64,000 nucleotides of DNA from Bursaphelenchus xylophilus (Eukaryota > Nematoda > Chromadorea > Rhabditida > Aphelenchoididae), in assembly GCA_904066235.2 (NCBI GenBank), contig CAJFCV020000004.1:1054001-1118000 (forward strand). The letters run 5' to 3'. Shown here in pieces: positions 39,257 through 49,336 of the stretch (within the stretch, counting starts at the first letter, position 1; each line of letters opens with the position of its first letter). The notes under the pieces were generated by a model. That model was given only the letters and a program-made list of their open reading frames with translations. It was not told where the DNA came from and searched no databases. Made by a program: the position numbers and the translations under genes.

Positions 39257-39538
39257 ATGTCGCTTTTCCGCCATCGGCGATCAACGTCAAAAAACAAGCC
39301 GTCGGCAGATTCACTTTCATCGACCGCCGGAGGCAAAGTCCACCCCGCGAAAAAAATTTCGCCCTTCCCAACGCCGAAAATTTCTCTCTTGACTTCGAAC
39401 TTTCGCCCCCGACGCGGTATGACCCAGTTACCGCCGTGGAATATACATTCAGAACGCGATCTCCCGGCGGCGCCTCCAGCTGCCTTCAAAACCCCCAAGG
39501 TTCGCAAAAAAAAACAAATAAAAAAGGGGACTTTTTGA
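39257..39538 (+). CDS. possible first exon or small basic protein, uncertain
   Basis: A 93-codon frame opening MSLFRHRRSTSKNKPSADSL, rich in Ser, Pro, Lys and Arg, with locally higher GC than the surrounding repeats. A weak donor (AAG|GTTCGC at about 39502) could end an exon before the lysine-rich tail. I found no convincing partner exon and recognise no domain. It lies just outside the 1.5-kb palindrome and 400 bp before the MATH-BTB gene. It may be coding only by chance. Confidence 0.25.
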   Translation: MSLFRHRRSTSKNKPSADSLSSTAGGKVHPAKKISPFPTPKISLLTSNFRPRRGMTQLPPWNIHSERDLPAAPPAAFKTPKVRKKKQIKKGTF

Positions 39539-39935
39539 CAAATCTCCCACCGAAATTTGGAGGTAGATCACAAGCAAGAGCAGAAACCAATGTAAATTGC
39601 GTTTTTATACGGCAAAATGGCTCACGAATGCAAAATTTAGGACCGAAAACTCACAATTTTAGCGCAAAAATATGAGATATGACAAAATGAAGCGAATATG
39701 GAAGTTCAAGCAATATTTTTCAGCTAAAACATAAATTTGAAAAGCAATTTCCACCGTATCCTGTCAAATCAAGCCCTATTTTTATCGATTTTTGGGCTAA
39801 AGCCATGCTTTTGGCAAGAAGGAAAGACTTGACCCAAAATCGATCGGTTTTAGAGTCAACTCTTGCTCTTCGGTCGCGTTTCGCTTGCCGGAAGCTGTGA
39901 CCAACAAGTCGATGTGAAAGTTGTTTGTCTCGATA

Positions 39936-42900
39936 ATGTATGCACTCCCATCAACTGAAAATCAGGGAAACAGATACGATTATCTTGTTCCGCACAAAAC
40001 CGTAAGTGTTTCCTTATTGTTTTTATCGATTTTATGGTGGAAACGGAAGTGATTTGCCCAATTTTGCTGGAGCAGCTGTAGAAAAGTTTGATTAAATTGA
40101 TACTGACTTTTTCGAGTTCAAAAAACTCGCAATTCGGCCAAAATTTTGATATTGCCTTGTTTTAGGTACCTCTTTTGGGTTTCCCCAAAATTATCGAAAA
40201 ATCAAGTGTTTTCAGGATTTTGGGCACTTGGTGTGGAAGCTGGATCGGTCATCATTGGATGTTGAAGGAAACGAAGTAATTTGCAGTCCACAATTTGGGC
40301 CAAATGGAGTCAAAGATGCCGGTTTCACGGTAAAGGTGTATCCAAATGGTTTTGACGAAAACTCGGAGGAATTTGTCTCAATTTTGGTGTCTTCTACCGA
40401 GAATTGTGGTAAGGTCATAGACCGTGATGGAGATATTTATCTCTATAAGGATGCTGGGTTCAACGAATTTCTTGGATGGAAATTGGAGTTCAGCAACAGT
40501 AAAGGTCCAATTGCACTGGCAAGCCGACGTCCGTTGGTGAATGTTAAGGACTATGAAAGTAAGTGTGAGCTTCTGAAGCAGTTTTTGGTTTCTTTCTTGC
40601 GATTTTAGGGACTAAAATTTGATGCGTTATGGATAATATAAATTGATGCCTAAAATTGGTTACGTGCGTGCTACTTTTAGACCAAGCGCAAGTGGGACTC
40701 GTGTATGGCCGAAAGAAATTTTTCCGACGTTCTGAGCTTCTGAAATTGTTGGAGAATGACCCACTAACCATCGTATGTTACGCTCGACGTTTTGTTCGCC
40801 GCACCGTGTATTTCGATGAGAACCTGAAGCCAGAGCATTCGGAGAAGGACAAGGTCTTCGAGGAAGCTCAGCGGACCGAAGAGGAGCTGGATTCGTTGCG
40901 CAGAAAGAAGGAGGAGCAAAAACAAAAGATGTTTATGGAAGAGGAGGAAGAGGACGAAAAAGATCCCGATGTGGAAGAAGTTGAAGTCGGAAAAGAGGAA
41001 GAAGACGAGGAGGATGATGATGAGGGACTTGGAGAAGAGAGTCAGAAGACAGAGGACGATGAAAAGTGGGTTTTATTCGGAATTTTTGGGTTTTAGGCGA
41101 AGTGTAATATAAAAAGATGATCGAATGTGGGAATTCGCTCATACCTGTTGTTCGAATTGATGTCAATTACATTTATTTTGTATGAGAAACCCTTTTGAGG
41201 AATTTTTTTTTTGGATTCGTCTTTTTTTATCGATTTTTTCCATGTTCTGTATTTCAGAGAGTCCGAAGAGGATAAGGAGTCGGAAGACTCTTCAGAAGAC
41301 GGAGAAACGAAAAAGGATGACGAGGAAAAGAAAGAGGAGGACGAAATGAATCCAGAGGCTAAGAAAGACGACGAAAATGAGTCCAAAAACGAGCAACAAA
41401 GAGACGATTTTCAAGGAGAACCAAAAAAGACGTTCGAAGAAAAAGAATGGAACTCCTACAAAAAGAAGGGGAATCATGACGTCCTACTGATCTTCAAAAC
41501 AGGTCCGGAAGAGGTAAGGGGATTAAATGACTCTCAATTTGGAGAGTTTTATATAATTTTTGTCTAAAGTAATATGTAAAAATGTCAAAATTTTTTGATT
41601 TTTTTGACAAGGAAACTACTTCTATGGGGTATGGAGTTACAGGTCAAGAAATGTATCAAAACAATCGCAAAATTTTGCTGATTCAGAATATGTAAAAATT
41701 AGCTGCCTAATTTTGGTCTGTAAGGTCGAATAAACCCCTCAGAACTTTTCTCACAATACCACGCAAATCCCTTTTTAACCAAGTTTTTACCAATTCAAAA
41801 GCTTTGTTTGGAGCTGGTGTAAACCCTGGCATCTTGGCAAGCCTTAAAATATCAAATTTGATTAATGCTACACTTAATCAGTTGTTCCAAGATAAAAAAG
41901 GGCCATTTTTATACTGAAACTATTATTAAGGTGTAGTACGAATCAAATTTGATATTTTAAGGCTTGTCAAGATATTAGGGTTGCTTTAGCACTCAACAAA
42001 ACTTTTGAATTGGTAAACACTTGGTCAAAAAGGAATTTGCGTGGTGTTGCGAGAACAGTTCTGAGGTTTTTTTCGCCCTTACAAACCAAAATTGGTCAGC
42101 TAATTTTTACATATTTTGAATCAGAAAAATTTTGCGATTTTTTGATATACAGTGAAGGACCCGATCCAGTGGCAAAAAACGTATCATTTTGCATCCGGGA
42201 AGTACGAAAAATGTGGCAAAATGCTTCCCTCTCCAAGAGAAAAAATCTCAGATTTCAAAAGCATGCCTGCTCTTTTTGTGAGGGAGCGATTCAAAACGAA
42301 GTTTTTTTTCACTTGGAGAGGGAAGCATTTTGCCACATTTTTGATACTTCCGGGATGCAAAATGGTACGTTTTTTGCCACTGGATCAGGCCCCCCATTGT
42401 ATGTTTCTACCTGGAATTTCATACCCCATGGAAGTAATTTCCTCGTGATAAAATTGATGTTGGTCTGATTTTCAGTTCGATCAAGCGGTGATCTGCAAAC
42501 ACAGCGAATATTTCCGCCGAGAATGCGAGAAGGCCGAGGAAATGTTTGATGGAATGGTTGTGATTGACATGCGAACGTACAAGTACAGCATGTTTGTTCC
42601 GATCAAGATGTTCATGTACGAGTACAAATGGCCGCTGGAAGAGAACATCGATCCGATGTTTCTGCATTTGGTGAATTTCTTGGAAATTGAAGAGCTTATG
42701 GTCAGTCTTTGATATTTTTTCAAAAGGAAAGTACTTCTATGGGGTATGGAGTTACAGGCCAAGACATATACAATAGGGGACCTGATCCAGTGGCAAAAAA
42801 GTACCATTTTGCATCCGGGGAGTATCAAAAATGTGGCAAAATACCTCCCTCTCCAAGTGAAAAAACTCCGATTTCAAAAGCGCGCCCGCTCTTTTTTAAG

Positions 42901-43939
42901 AGAGCCCTTCAAAACGAAGTTTTTTCACTTGGAGAGGGAAGCATTTTGCCACATTTTTTATGCTTCCCGTACTCAACATGATACGTTTTTTGCCACTGGA
43001 TCGGGTCCGTCTCTGTATCAAAAAAATTGCAAAATTTTTCTAATTCGGAATATGTAAAAATTAGCTGCCTAATTTTGCTTTGTAAGGGTGAAAAAATCCT
43101 CAGAACTTTTCTCGCAACACCATGCAAATGCCCATTTTTTACTTTGGAACTACTATTAAGGTGTAGTATTAATCAAATTTGATATTCTAAGGCTCACGCA
43201 AATGGCTTTTTGACCAAGTTTTTACCAAATTAAGCCTTAAAATATCAAATTTTATTTATACTACGCCTTAATTAGTAGTTGCATTATAAAAAAGTGGCAT
43301 TTGTGGTGTTGCGAGAAAAGTTCTGAAGATTTTTTCGCCATTACTAGTCGCGGAAAAAAGTCCTGGGATTTTCTCGCGCCCCCCAAATTCCGTCGCGCTC
43401 CGAAAAGTTGATTTGTCGCGGGAATCGCGTGCGACAATAAGGCAAAATCAACAAAATTGCACTGTGCAAAAGCACTTTTCGGGTTCATGCACAGTGCAGA
43501 GTCGCAGAAAAATCCCAGGACTTTTTTCCGCGACTATTACAAACCAAAATTAGGCAGCTAATTTTTACATATTCTGAATCAGAAAAATTTTGCGATTTTT
43601 TTGATGTATCTCTCGACCCTGTAACTCCATACCCCATAGAAGTAATTTCCTTGTCAAAAAAGTAGAATAAGAGGCTAAAATACGACTTATTTTGGATTTT
43701 TTCAGCTCTACATTGACCACTTCCTGACCTTCAATCTGCGCCCAGGCTATAGCCCGGTTATGCTGAAAGTGGCGAAGGAATACAAATTGAAGACCCTGCA
43801 AAAAGCATCGGGACAATATATCACCGTTTTTTACAGCATTTTCGAGGCAATGAAGACGTTCAAGGACTTTGTCAAGCAATTTTATGACGTTATTGGCGAG
43901 GCTCTGAGCGGTTTATTCAAAAATTTTAAGTTTTGGTAA
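39936..43939 (+). CDS. MATH-BTB family protein with a long acidic linker, six exons
   Basis: Probably a substrate adaptor for a cullin-3 ubiquitin ligase, by family analogy (worm bath genes, SPOP). Exons 39936-40001, 40216-40558, 40681-41065, 41258-41513, 42476-42700 and 43706-43939 join in phase to 502 residues. A MATH-like domain covers about residues 20-175 (FTVKVYPNGF, LGWKLEFSN, GLVYGRKKFFRRSELLKLLENDPLTIVC). Residues about 190-325 are strongly acidic and lysine-rich, much longer than usual. The BTB-like part follows (NHDVLLIFKTGPEE, KHSEYFRRE, then LKVAKEYKLKTLQ). The last codon abuts a GTAAGG, so an additional 3' exon is possible, but AATAAA follows at 44053. Introns 4 and 5 are packed with F1 and F2 elements. 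MATH and BTB are diverged; domain names are by pattern only. Confidence 0.8.
41608..42440. repeat. F2 palindrome interrupted by F1, MATH-BTB intron 4
   Basis: AACTACTTCTATGGGGTATGG and GTTACAGGTCAAGAAATG on the left; the right arm stops at TTTTTTGATATA, where F1 (42150-42399) is inserted, and resumes as TTTCATACCCCATGGAAGTA. Confidence 0.85.
42150..42399. mobile_element. F1 hairpin element nested in F2
   Basis: TA CAGTGAAGGACCCGATCC to GGATCAGGCCCCCCATTG TA, inside the right arm of an F2 palindrome. Confidence 0.88.
42771..43015. mobile_element. F1 hairpin element nested in F2
   Basis: CAATAGGGGACCTGATCC to GGATCGGGTCCGTCTCTG TA. F2 sequence (ACATATA / TATCAAAAAAATTGC) continues on both sides. 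Confidence 0.88.
43347..43546. repeat. palindromic element with GCACNGTGC words nested in F2
   Basis: TAGTCGCGGAAAAAAGTCCTGGGATTTT-type left end and AAAATCCCAGGACTTTTTTCCGCGACTA-type right end are complementary over about 25 bp. TTGCACTGTGCAA and TGCACAGTGCA lie inside. Confidence 0.8.
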
Positions 43940-44052
43940 GGTTTTTTTTCATTTTTTTCTCCATACCTAATATTTGTGATGCAATCCCGAATACGTGGAT
44001 TTTTTGTACAGTACGTTATAATCATTCCCCAACTTTGTTGTTTTTTGTTCTT

Positions 44053-44058
44053 AATAAA
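44053..44058 (+). terminator. poly(A) signal for the MATH-BTB gene
   Basis: AATAAA 114 bp after the stop codon at 43939. Confidence 0.6.
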
Positions 44059-44209
44059 TTATAATATTTGCTATTGAAGCCGTCGGAAGTTGGTGTACTT
44101 AGCTGTTTGAATACTGCTACCATATTTGAATGTTGGCTTATTTTTTAATCCTTGATGCCGGAAGGACCGTTTTATCAAACTTTGACCCCAAATCCGTGAA
44201 TTAATGTAA

Positions 44210-45130
44210 GCATCAAGGTTTCAAACCATATGTGCAAACAAGACCCCACCGCTTTTTTAATGAAGTCTTGTTTCACAAGGAAAGTACTTTTATGGGGACT
44301 CTTACTTTTAGACCGGAAGTATCTGAAAAAAATGCGTGAAATCGTGCAGATCAAGAATATGTAAAAATTAGCTGCCCAATTTCGGGTTTAAATGTAGGAA
44401 ATGACCAAGAACTAAATTTCTAGGCAAACTGAAGGTCTGGAAAATAAATTTCCTTGCCAAAACCTATTCATTCCCTCTTATCACCTCAAAAACATCAATT
44501 TCAGCTAAAAAAAATTTTTAAACCTGTGAAAAAGTGAGCGGAAAAGGTTTTACAGTAACGGACCTGATCCAATGGCTAAAAACGTACCATTTTGCATCCG
44601 GGAAGTATCAAAAATGTCGCAAAATGCTTCCCTCTCCAAGTGAAAAAGGCTGTTTTTGTGAGGGAATAGGCGCGCCCTTCAAAACGAAGGTTTTTCCCTT
44701 GGTGGGGGAAACATTTTGCCACATTTTTGATACTTCCCGGATGCAAAATGATACTTTTTTTGCACCTGGATCAGGGCCTTCACTGTAAAACCTTTTCCGC
44801 TCACTTTTTCACAGGTTTAAAAATTTTGTTTTAGCTGAAATTGATGTTTTGAGGTGATAAGACGGAATGAATAGGTTTTGGCAAGGAAGTTTATTTTCTA
44901 GACCTGCCTTGTCTAGGAATTTAGCCAGTTTTTGGGCATTTTCGACATTTGAACCCGAAATTGGGTGGCTATTTTTTTCATATTCTTCAGCACGATTTTC
45001 CGGATTTTTTGAGATACTTCCGGTCTAAAAGTAGGAGCCCCCGTAAAAGCACTTTCCTTGTGAAACAAGACTTCATTTAAAAAATCGGCGGGGTTTTGTT
45101 TGCACATATGGTTTGAAACCTTGACTTACA
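44210..45130. repeat. large palindrome (F2-related) with F1 at its exact centre
   Basis: CAAGGTTTCAAACCATATGTG near 44214 mirrors CACATATGGTTTGAAACCTTG near 45104. AAGTCTTGTTTCACAAGGAAAGT and CTTTCCTTGTGAAACAAGAC, and GAAAAAGTGAGCGGAAAAGG and CCTTTTCCGCTCACTTTTTC, are further pairs. The F1 element at 44553-44785 occupies the loop. Confidence 0.88.
44553..44785. mobile_element. F1 hairpin element in the loop of a larger palindrome
   Basis: TA CAGTAACGGACCTGATCC to GGATCAGGGCCTTCACTG TA; immediate flanks are the complementary GGTTTTA and TAAAACC of the host palindrome. Confidence 0.9.
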
Positions 45131-45388
45131 TTAAATCACGCATGTTGGGTCAAATTTGATAAAATGGGCGCAAAAAAGAATCTGAAAAAATTTGACGGAA
45201 AAAATGTGAAACTCGAATAAAACATGTATCAAAGTTGTCCGTAATTTCGGCACTACGACTCTTCGAGTCAACGATGCTTTGGCTGCATAGATGGGCATCC
45301 CCCATCGGGACGGGCGGTAACTTCTTAGAGATTGCAAAAGAGTTTATTGATGAAAAAATATATTAATTGAATTGAAAGAATAGCAAGC

Positions 45389-47355
45389 TTAGCATACGCC
45401 GCATGTCTTCTTGCAGAAGGTCTTCATCTTTGGTGTTCCGCATTGTCCGCTGAATTGGGCACAGTTGGTGGCTCCGTCGACGCAGCCTGAAAAAGTCGGA
45501 ATATCTGACTGAAATATACGTATACGGCGGCGGACCTAATGGAGTGCTAAAAAACTTTCATTTTGCATCAGCGAAGTATCAAAAATGTGGCAAAATGCCT
45601 CCCTCTGCAATTAAAAAACTCCGTTTTGAAGACCGCCCTTTTTCTCACAAAAAGGAGTGGTTCTTGAAACTGGAGTCTTTTAACTTGGAGAGGGAGGTAT
45701 TTTGCCACATTTTTGAGACTTCCCGGATACAAAATGGCTCGTTTTTTGCCACTGGATCAGGTCCGTCATTGTAATATTCAGGTGAACCAAAAAAATTTCC
45801 CGATTTTTATTTCCTGATATTGACCGGAAATCTAAAGCGACAATAATTTTTTTTTGCTTGAACTTACTCGAGGAAGGCGGTGCAGGGGGTGCAGGGCTGG
45901 ACCCGCAGAGTCCACAAGTATGTTTACAGTACTCCTGAATCTTGGGCGTACCACACTGACTTATGAAATCGGCACAGTTGGTCGCGCCGTCATTGCATTC
46001 TAAAACATTTTCGCTTTTGTATGCAGAAAGAATAGCAATATAAAGGTCAGAGATTTCTCCTGTTACCTTTGGTTGGCTGAGGTTTAGGTGAACTCGAGGC
46101 GCAGAGACCACAGGTGTTCTTACAGTATGTCTGCATTTTTGGGGTTCCGCATTGGCTCTTGAAGTCAGCGCAGTTTGTAGCGCCGTCGACGCACATTTCT
46201 GAAAATAAACGGTCCTTTTTGGTAAAGGCAGAGGCGCACGGCAACCCAAAATGGAAGAAAAATGTCTCCGGCCCACTTTTGAATTTCGTCCAAACGAAGT
46301 GTCAAAATTGGCAAAAGAAATAAAATACATCCGAGAAAAATATTTTTCGGTCGGAAAACCACACGGAAAATTTGCTCTTGACATTTCGTTTGAATTCGAC
46401 CGATACTAGGCGGGCGAAGCGCCGAAACGAGACGGAAGAGTCCCTTGGTTGCCGTGAGGCGGGTTTTCATGCACTTTCGAGGAGAAATTTACTTACGTGA
46501 TGGAGTTGTTGGAGTGGTTGGAGTAGTAGGGGTTGTAGGCGTGGTGGGAGTTGTAGGAGTAGTTGGAGTTGTTGGGGTGGTAGGGGTTGTAGGAGTAGTA
46601 GGGGTTGTTGGAGTTGTGGGGGTAGTGGGAGTAGTGGGGGTGGTAGGTGTTGTTGGTGTAGTCGGAGTTGTCGGTGTCGTAGGGGTAGTAGGCGTGGTGG
46701 GTGTTGTTGGAGTTGTGGGTGTCGTCGGAGTTGTCGGCGTTGTTGGGGTAGTTGGAGTTGTCGGTGTGGTTGGTGTAGTAGGTGTAGTCGGAGTTGTAGG
46801 AGTGGTAGGAGTTGTCGGAGTCGTCGGTGTGGTCGGTGTAGTCGGAGTTGTGGGCGTTGTTGGGGTAGTAGGCGTTGTCGGTGTAGTTGGCGTTGTCGGA
46901 GTGGTCGGTGTCGTCGGAGTAGTAGGGGTAGTTGGTGTTGTAGGGGTAGTCGGAGTTGTAGGAGTGGTGGGGGTAGTGGGAGTGGTAGGTGTTGTTGGTG
47001 TGGTTGGTGTAGTTGGAGTTGTCGGCGTCGTAGGAGTTGTAGGCGTTGTTGGCGTGGTGGGAGTCGTTGGTGTGGTTGGCGTAGTGGGGGTTGTGGGGGT
47101 AGTAGGGGTTGTCGGTGTAGTTGGCGTTGTCGGAGTGGTCGGAGTAGTCGGTGTCGTCGGAGTAGTAGGAGTTGTTGGGGTAGTTGGAGTAGTAGGCGTG
47201 GTCGGAGTGGTTGGTGTTGTTGGATCCGTCACCATGACCAGTTTGTTACCCCGTAGCTCGGGATCTTCTTCGGCCACTAAAACAATACATATTCCCCTGC
47301 AATGTCAGACCTTACCGGTTAAGCCGACGACAATAAAGAATATCCAGAACAACAT
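45389..47355 (-). CDS. secreted protein: long (Pro-Thr-Thr)n stretch plus three ShKT domains
   Basis: Exons in coding order: 47316-47355, 46497-47276, 46067-46198, 45868-45999, 45389-45486; 393 residues. Exon 1 is a signal peptide (MLFWIFFIVVGLT). Exon 2 is almost wholly Pro-Thr-Thr, about 80 units, mucin-like and likely O-glycosylated. Exons 3, 4 and 5 each encode one ShKT module of about 40 residues with six cysteines (C-VDGATN-C..QC..YC..TC..LC; exon 5 ends at the last Cys plus stop). All internal introns are phase 1, the pattern that lets modules be duplicated as exons. A short Pro-rich linker follows the first two modules. ShKT domains occur in nematode surface and secreted proteins and in cnidarian potassium-channel toxins; no toxicity is implied here. 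Intron 4 carries an F1 element. Confidence 0.88.
45525..45771. mobile_element. F1 hairpin element in ShKT gene intron
   Basis: TA CGGCGGCGGACCTAATGG to GGATCAGGTCCGTCATTG TA; left end diverged, between the last two ShKT exons. Confidence 0.85.
46500..47235. repeat. coding minisatellite, 9-bp unit, about 80 copies
   Basis: Plus-strand unit GGN GTN GTN, minus-strand CCN ACN ACN. First and second codon positions are invariant, while every third position varies freely, so the array is constrained as protein rather than freshly amplified DNA. Confidence 0.9.
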
Positions 47356-47681
47356 TCTGCTAAGCCGTCAAGTGGAGTCAACCAAAACTAATGCATGTGT
47401 ATCCGTTTTCTCTCATTAAATACGAACTGTCGGTGTTTGCCCAGCCGCGGTCTCTGACATTGCGTATGTTGTTGGAGGAACAGTCAAGAGCGACAACTGC
47501 GATTATGCAAATAACTTTTTCTTTGAAAATCAAGGAATTTTGCACAGCTAGACCGTCTGCCTACGTTGAACGCGTTGGTTTGCTAGCAAAACGCCAAACT
47601 CGAACTGTGTTTAAAGGTCAAAGTTTAAGCATGATATATTGAAACTGCCGTAATCATCAACTAGCGTTTGATTGCGCATTA

Positions 47682-47687
47682 TTTATT
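47682..47687 (-). terminator. poly(A) signal for the ShKT gene at 47740-48834
   Basis: AATAAA on the minus strand 53 bp beyond the stop codon. Confidence 0.6.
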
Positions 47688-47739
47688 CAACGATAATTTA
47701 ATTTTTTCAACGGAACTGATTAGTTCAGCGGATGCAAAA

Positions 47740-48834
47740 TCAACATGCACCGCAGGTCTTCTTGCACACCTTGGCAATTGCTGGGCTCCCGCATTCGAAG
47801 CGGAACTGCAGGCAGTTGACGGCGCGGTCAAGACAAATCTTCGGCGTTGACGAGCATGCACCGCAAGTGGCTTTGCAGTAGGTCTGCATCTTTGGTGTTT
47901 TACATTGCTGCACAAAGTCAACGCAGTTGAGGGCAATGTCAGCGCACGCCGCTGAAATGGTCTTTTCGTCATGAATTATTGACCTTATGTGGCCTTGTCA
48001 TATACGGTTTAGAAGCGCTTTATCTGTGCTTCAAACGCGTATATCCAACATACTCCGTAATGTTTCAAAGCTTACAAGAATTCGTACAAATCGACGACCC
48101 AAAAATTTGCAAGACTTATGGGACACCCTAATACTAGCCGTTCCAGAAAGTGCGTGCACTTTTTGTCGTGGGCCGCACTGTGCACAAAATTCCATTCTTG
48201 TGGGGTGCATTTGACTTTTTGCACCGTGCATTTGCAATGTTGCAGCGACGCAGGCTTTTCTCAACGGAGCTGGCGCGAATTTTTAGAAATTGCACAGTGT
48301 AAAATGTTTCGAAACGGATCGCGTCGCGCGGGGAACACGAAACTTGCACCGTGCGGTGTAAAAAAGGTGGAAAAAGTGCACGCACTTTCTGGAACGACTA
48401 GTACAACAAATATAAAGGCTTACGTGTAGTTGGCGTAGTAGGGGTTGTGGGAGTTGTTGGAGTGGTCGGTGTAGTGGGAGTAGTCGGTGTGGTTGGAGTG
48501 GTCGGTGTGGTTGGAGTTGTTGGTGTAGTAGGGGTGGTGGGGGTAGTAGGGGTTGTCGGAGTCGTAGGCGTGGTCGGAGTTGTCGGTGTCGTCGGAGTTG
48601 TTGGCGTGGTGGGAGTTGTAGGAGTAGTCGGAGTCGTTGGGGTTGTTGGAGTAGTTGGAGTAGTCGGAGTTGTTGGCGTGGTGGGAGTTGTGGGCGTCGT
48701 TGGAGTGGTAGGAGTTGTGGGCTCCGTTTCCGCGGCTACTTTAATGTCAACATTTTTACATCAGCATTTTTGATTGCAAAAGCTTTTATCGACTTACGAG
48801 CAAGGCCAAACACAAGAAACAGGCAGTACAGCAT
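47740..48834 (-). CDS. secreted protein: (Pro-Thr-Thr)n stretch plus two ShKT domains
   Basis: Exons 48798-48834, 48424-48738 and 47740-47951 give 187 residues. Signal peptide MLYCLFLVFGLA, acidic spacer AAETE, then about 33 Pro-Thr-Thr units, and two ShKT modules encoded together in the last exon (CADIALNC..CKTPKMQTYC..C..C and CLDRAVNC..CGSPAIAKVC..C..C). Both introns are phase 1. Paralogue of the genes at 45389, 49337 and 51825, same strand. Unlike the first gene, its ShKT modules share one exon. Intron 2 carries the palindromic element at 48133-48403. Confidence 0.87.
48133..48403. repeat. palindromic element, CTAGCCGTTCCAGAAAGTGC ends
   Basis: ACTAGCCGTTCCAGAAAGTGCG and CGCACTTTCTGGAACGACTAGT are inverted. 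GCCGCACTGTGC, TTGCACCGTGCA, TTGCACAGTG and CTTGCACCGTGCGG lie inside. It lies in the second intron of the ShKT gene at 47740-48834. Confidence 0.85.
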
Positions 48835-49336
48835 TTCGGGCCTTTTGAAGATGCCAATGAAACATAATAATTGGGTCGGGGAGAAATCTTTATAATTTGT
48901 TTTATGTTTGCCAAGCTGCTAACAATACATCAAATTGACATTTTGGGTCGTGTTTTTCGTGTCTGTGTATACCTAGCAGTAGGATTTGTCGGAGGCATAA
49001 TATAAAGATTGTCCAAAAAATGGTAGCTTTTTTAGACGTCCTGACGCCAGCATGTTAAGGTGTAGCCAAATGTTTCTTTTACCATTAAATTCTCCTTCAT
49101 TTTCTGTCCTAGGCCTTTGATTTTCATGTCAATTTTGATTGGTTAACATGTTTGTTTTGAATGTCAAACAGAGAGGTCTCGATTTTGGACCTGTCACAGA
49201 ATCTTTGATAACATTCAAAACAAAATCAATCCAAGTCCCCTTGAAAGTATTTACCGAACACAACACTGCATAATAAAATTTATTGAACGCTCTAAAGTCC
49301 ATGCAAATCGGAATGCAACAACAATGAGTCGGTAAT

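Larger units (their letters stand above)
42723..43652. repeat. F2 palindrome with two nested insertions, MATH-BTB intron 5
   Basis: GGAAAGTACTTCTATGGGG on the left and CCCCATAGAAGTAATTTCC on the right. Left arm broken by F1 at 42771-43015; right arm broken by a GCACNGTGC element at 43347-43546. Confidence 0.85.

Noticed and set aside
46445..47419. 324-codon Gly-Val-Val plus-strand frame (and similar at 48447 and 49790)
   Set aside because: It is the mirror of the Pro-Thr-Thr repeat. The minus frame connects by good splice sites to a signal peptide and ShKT domains; the plus frame connects to nothing.
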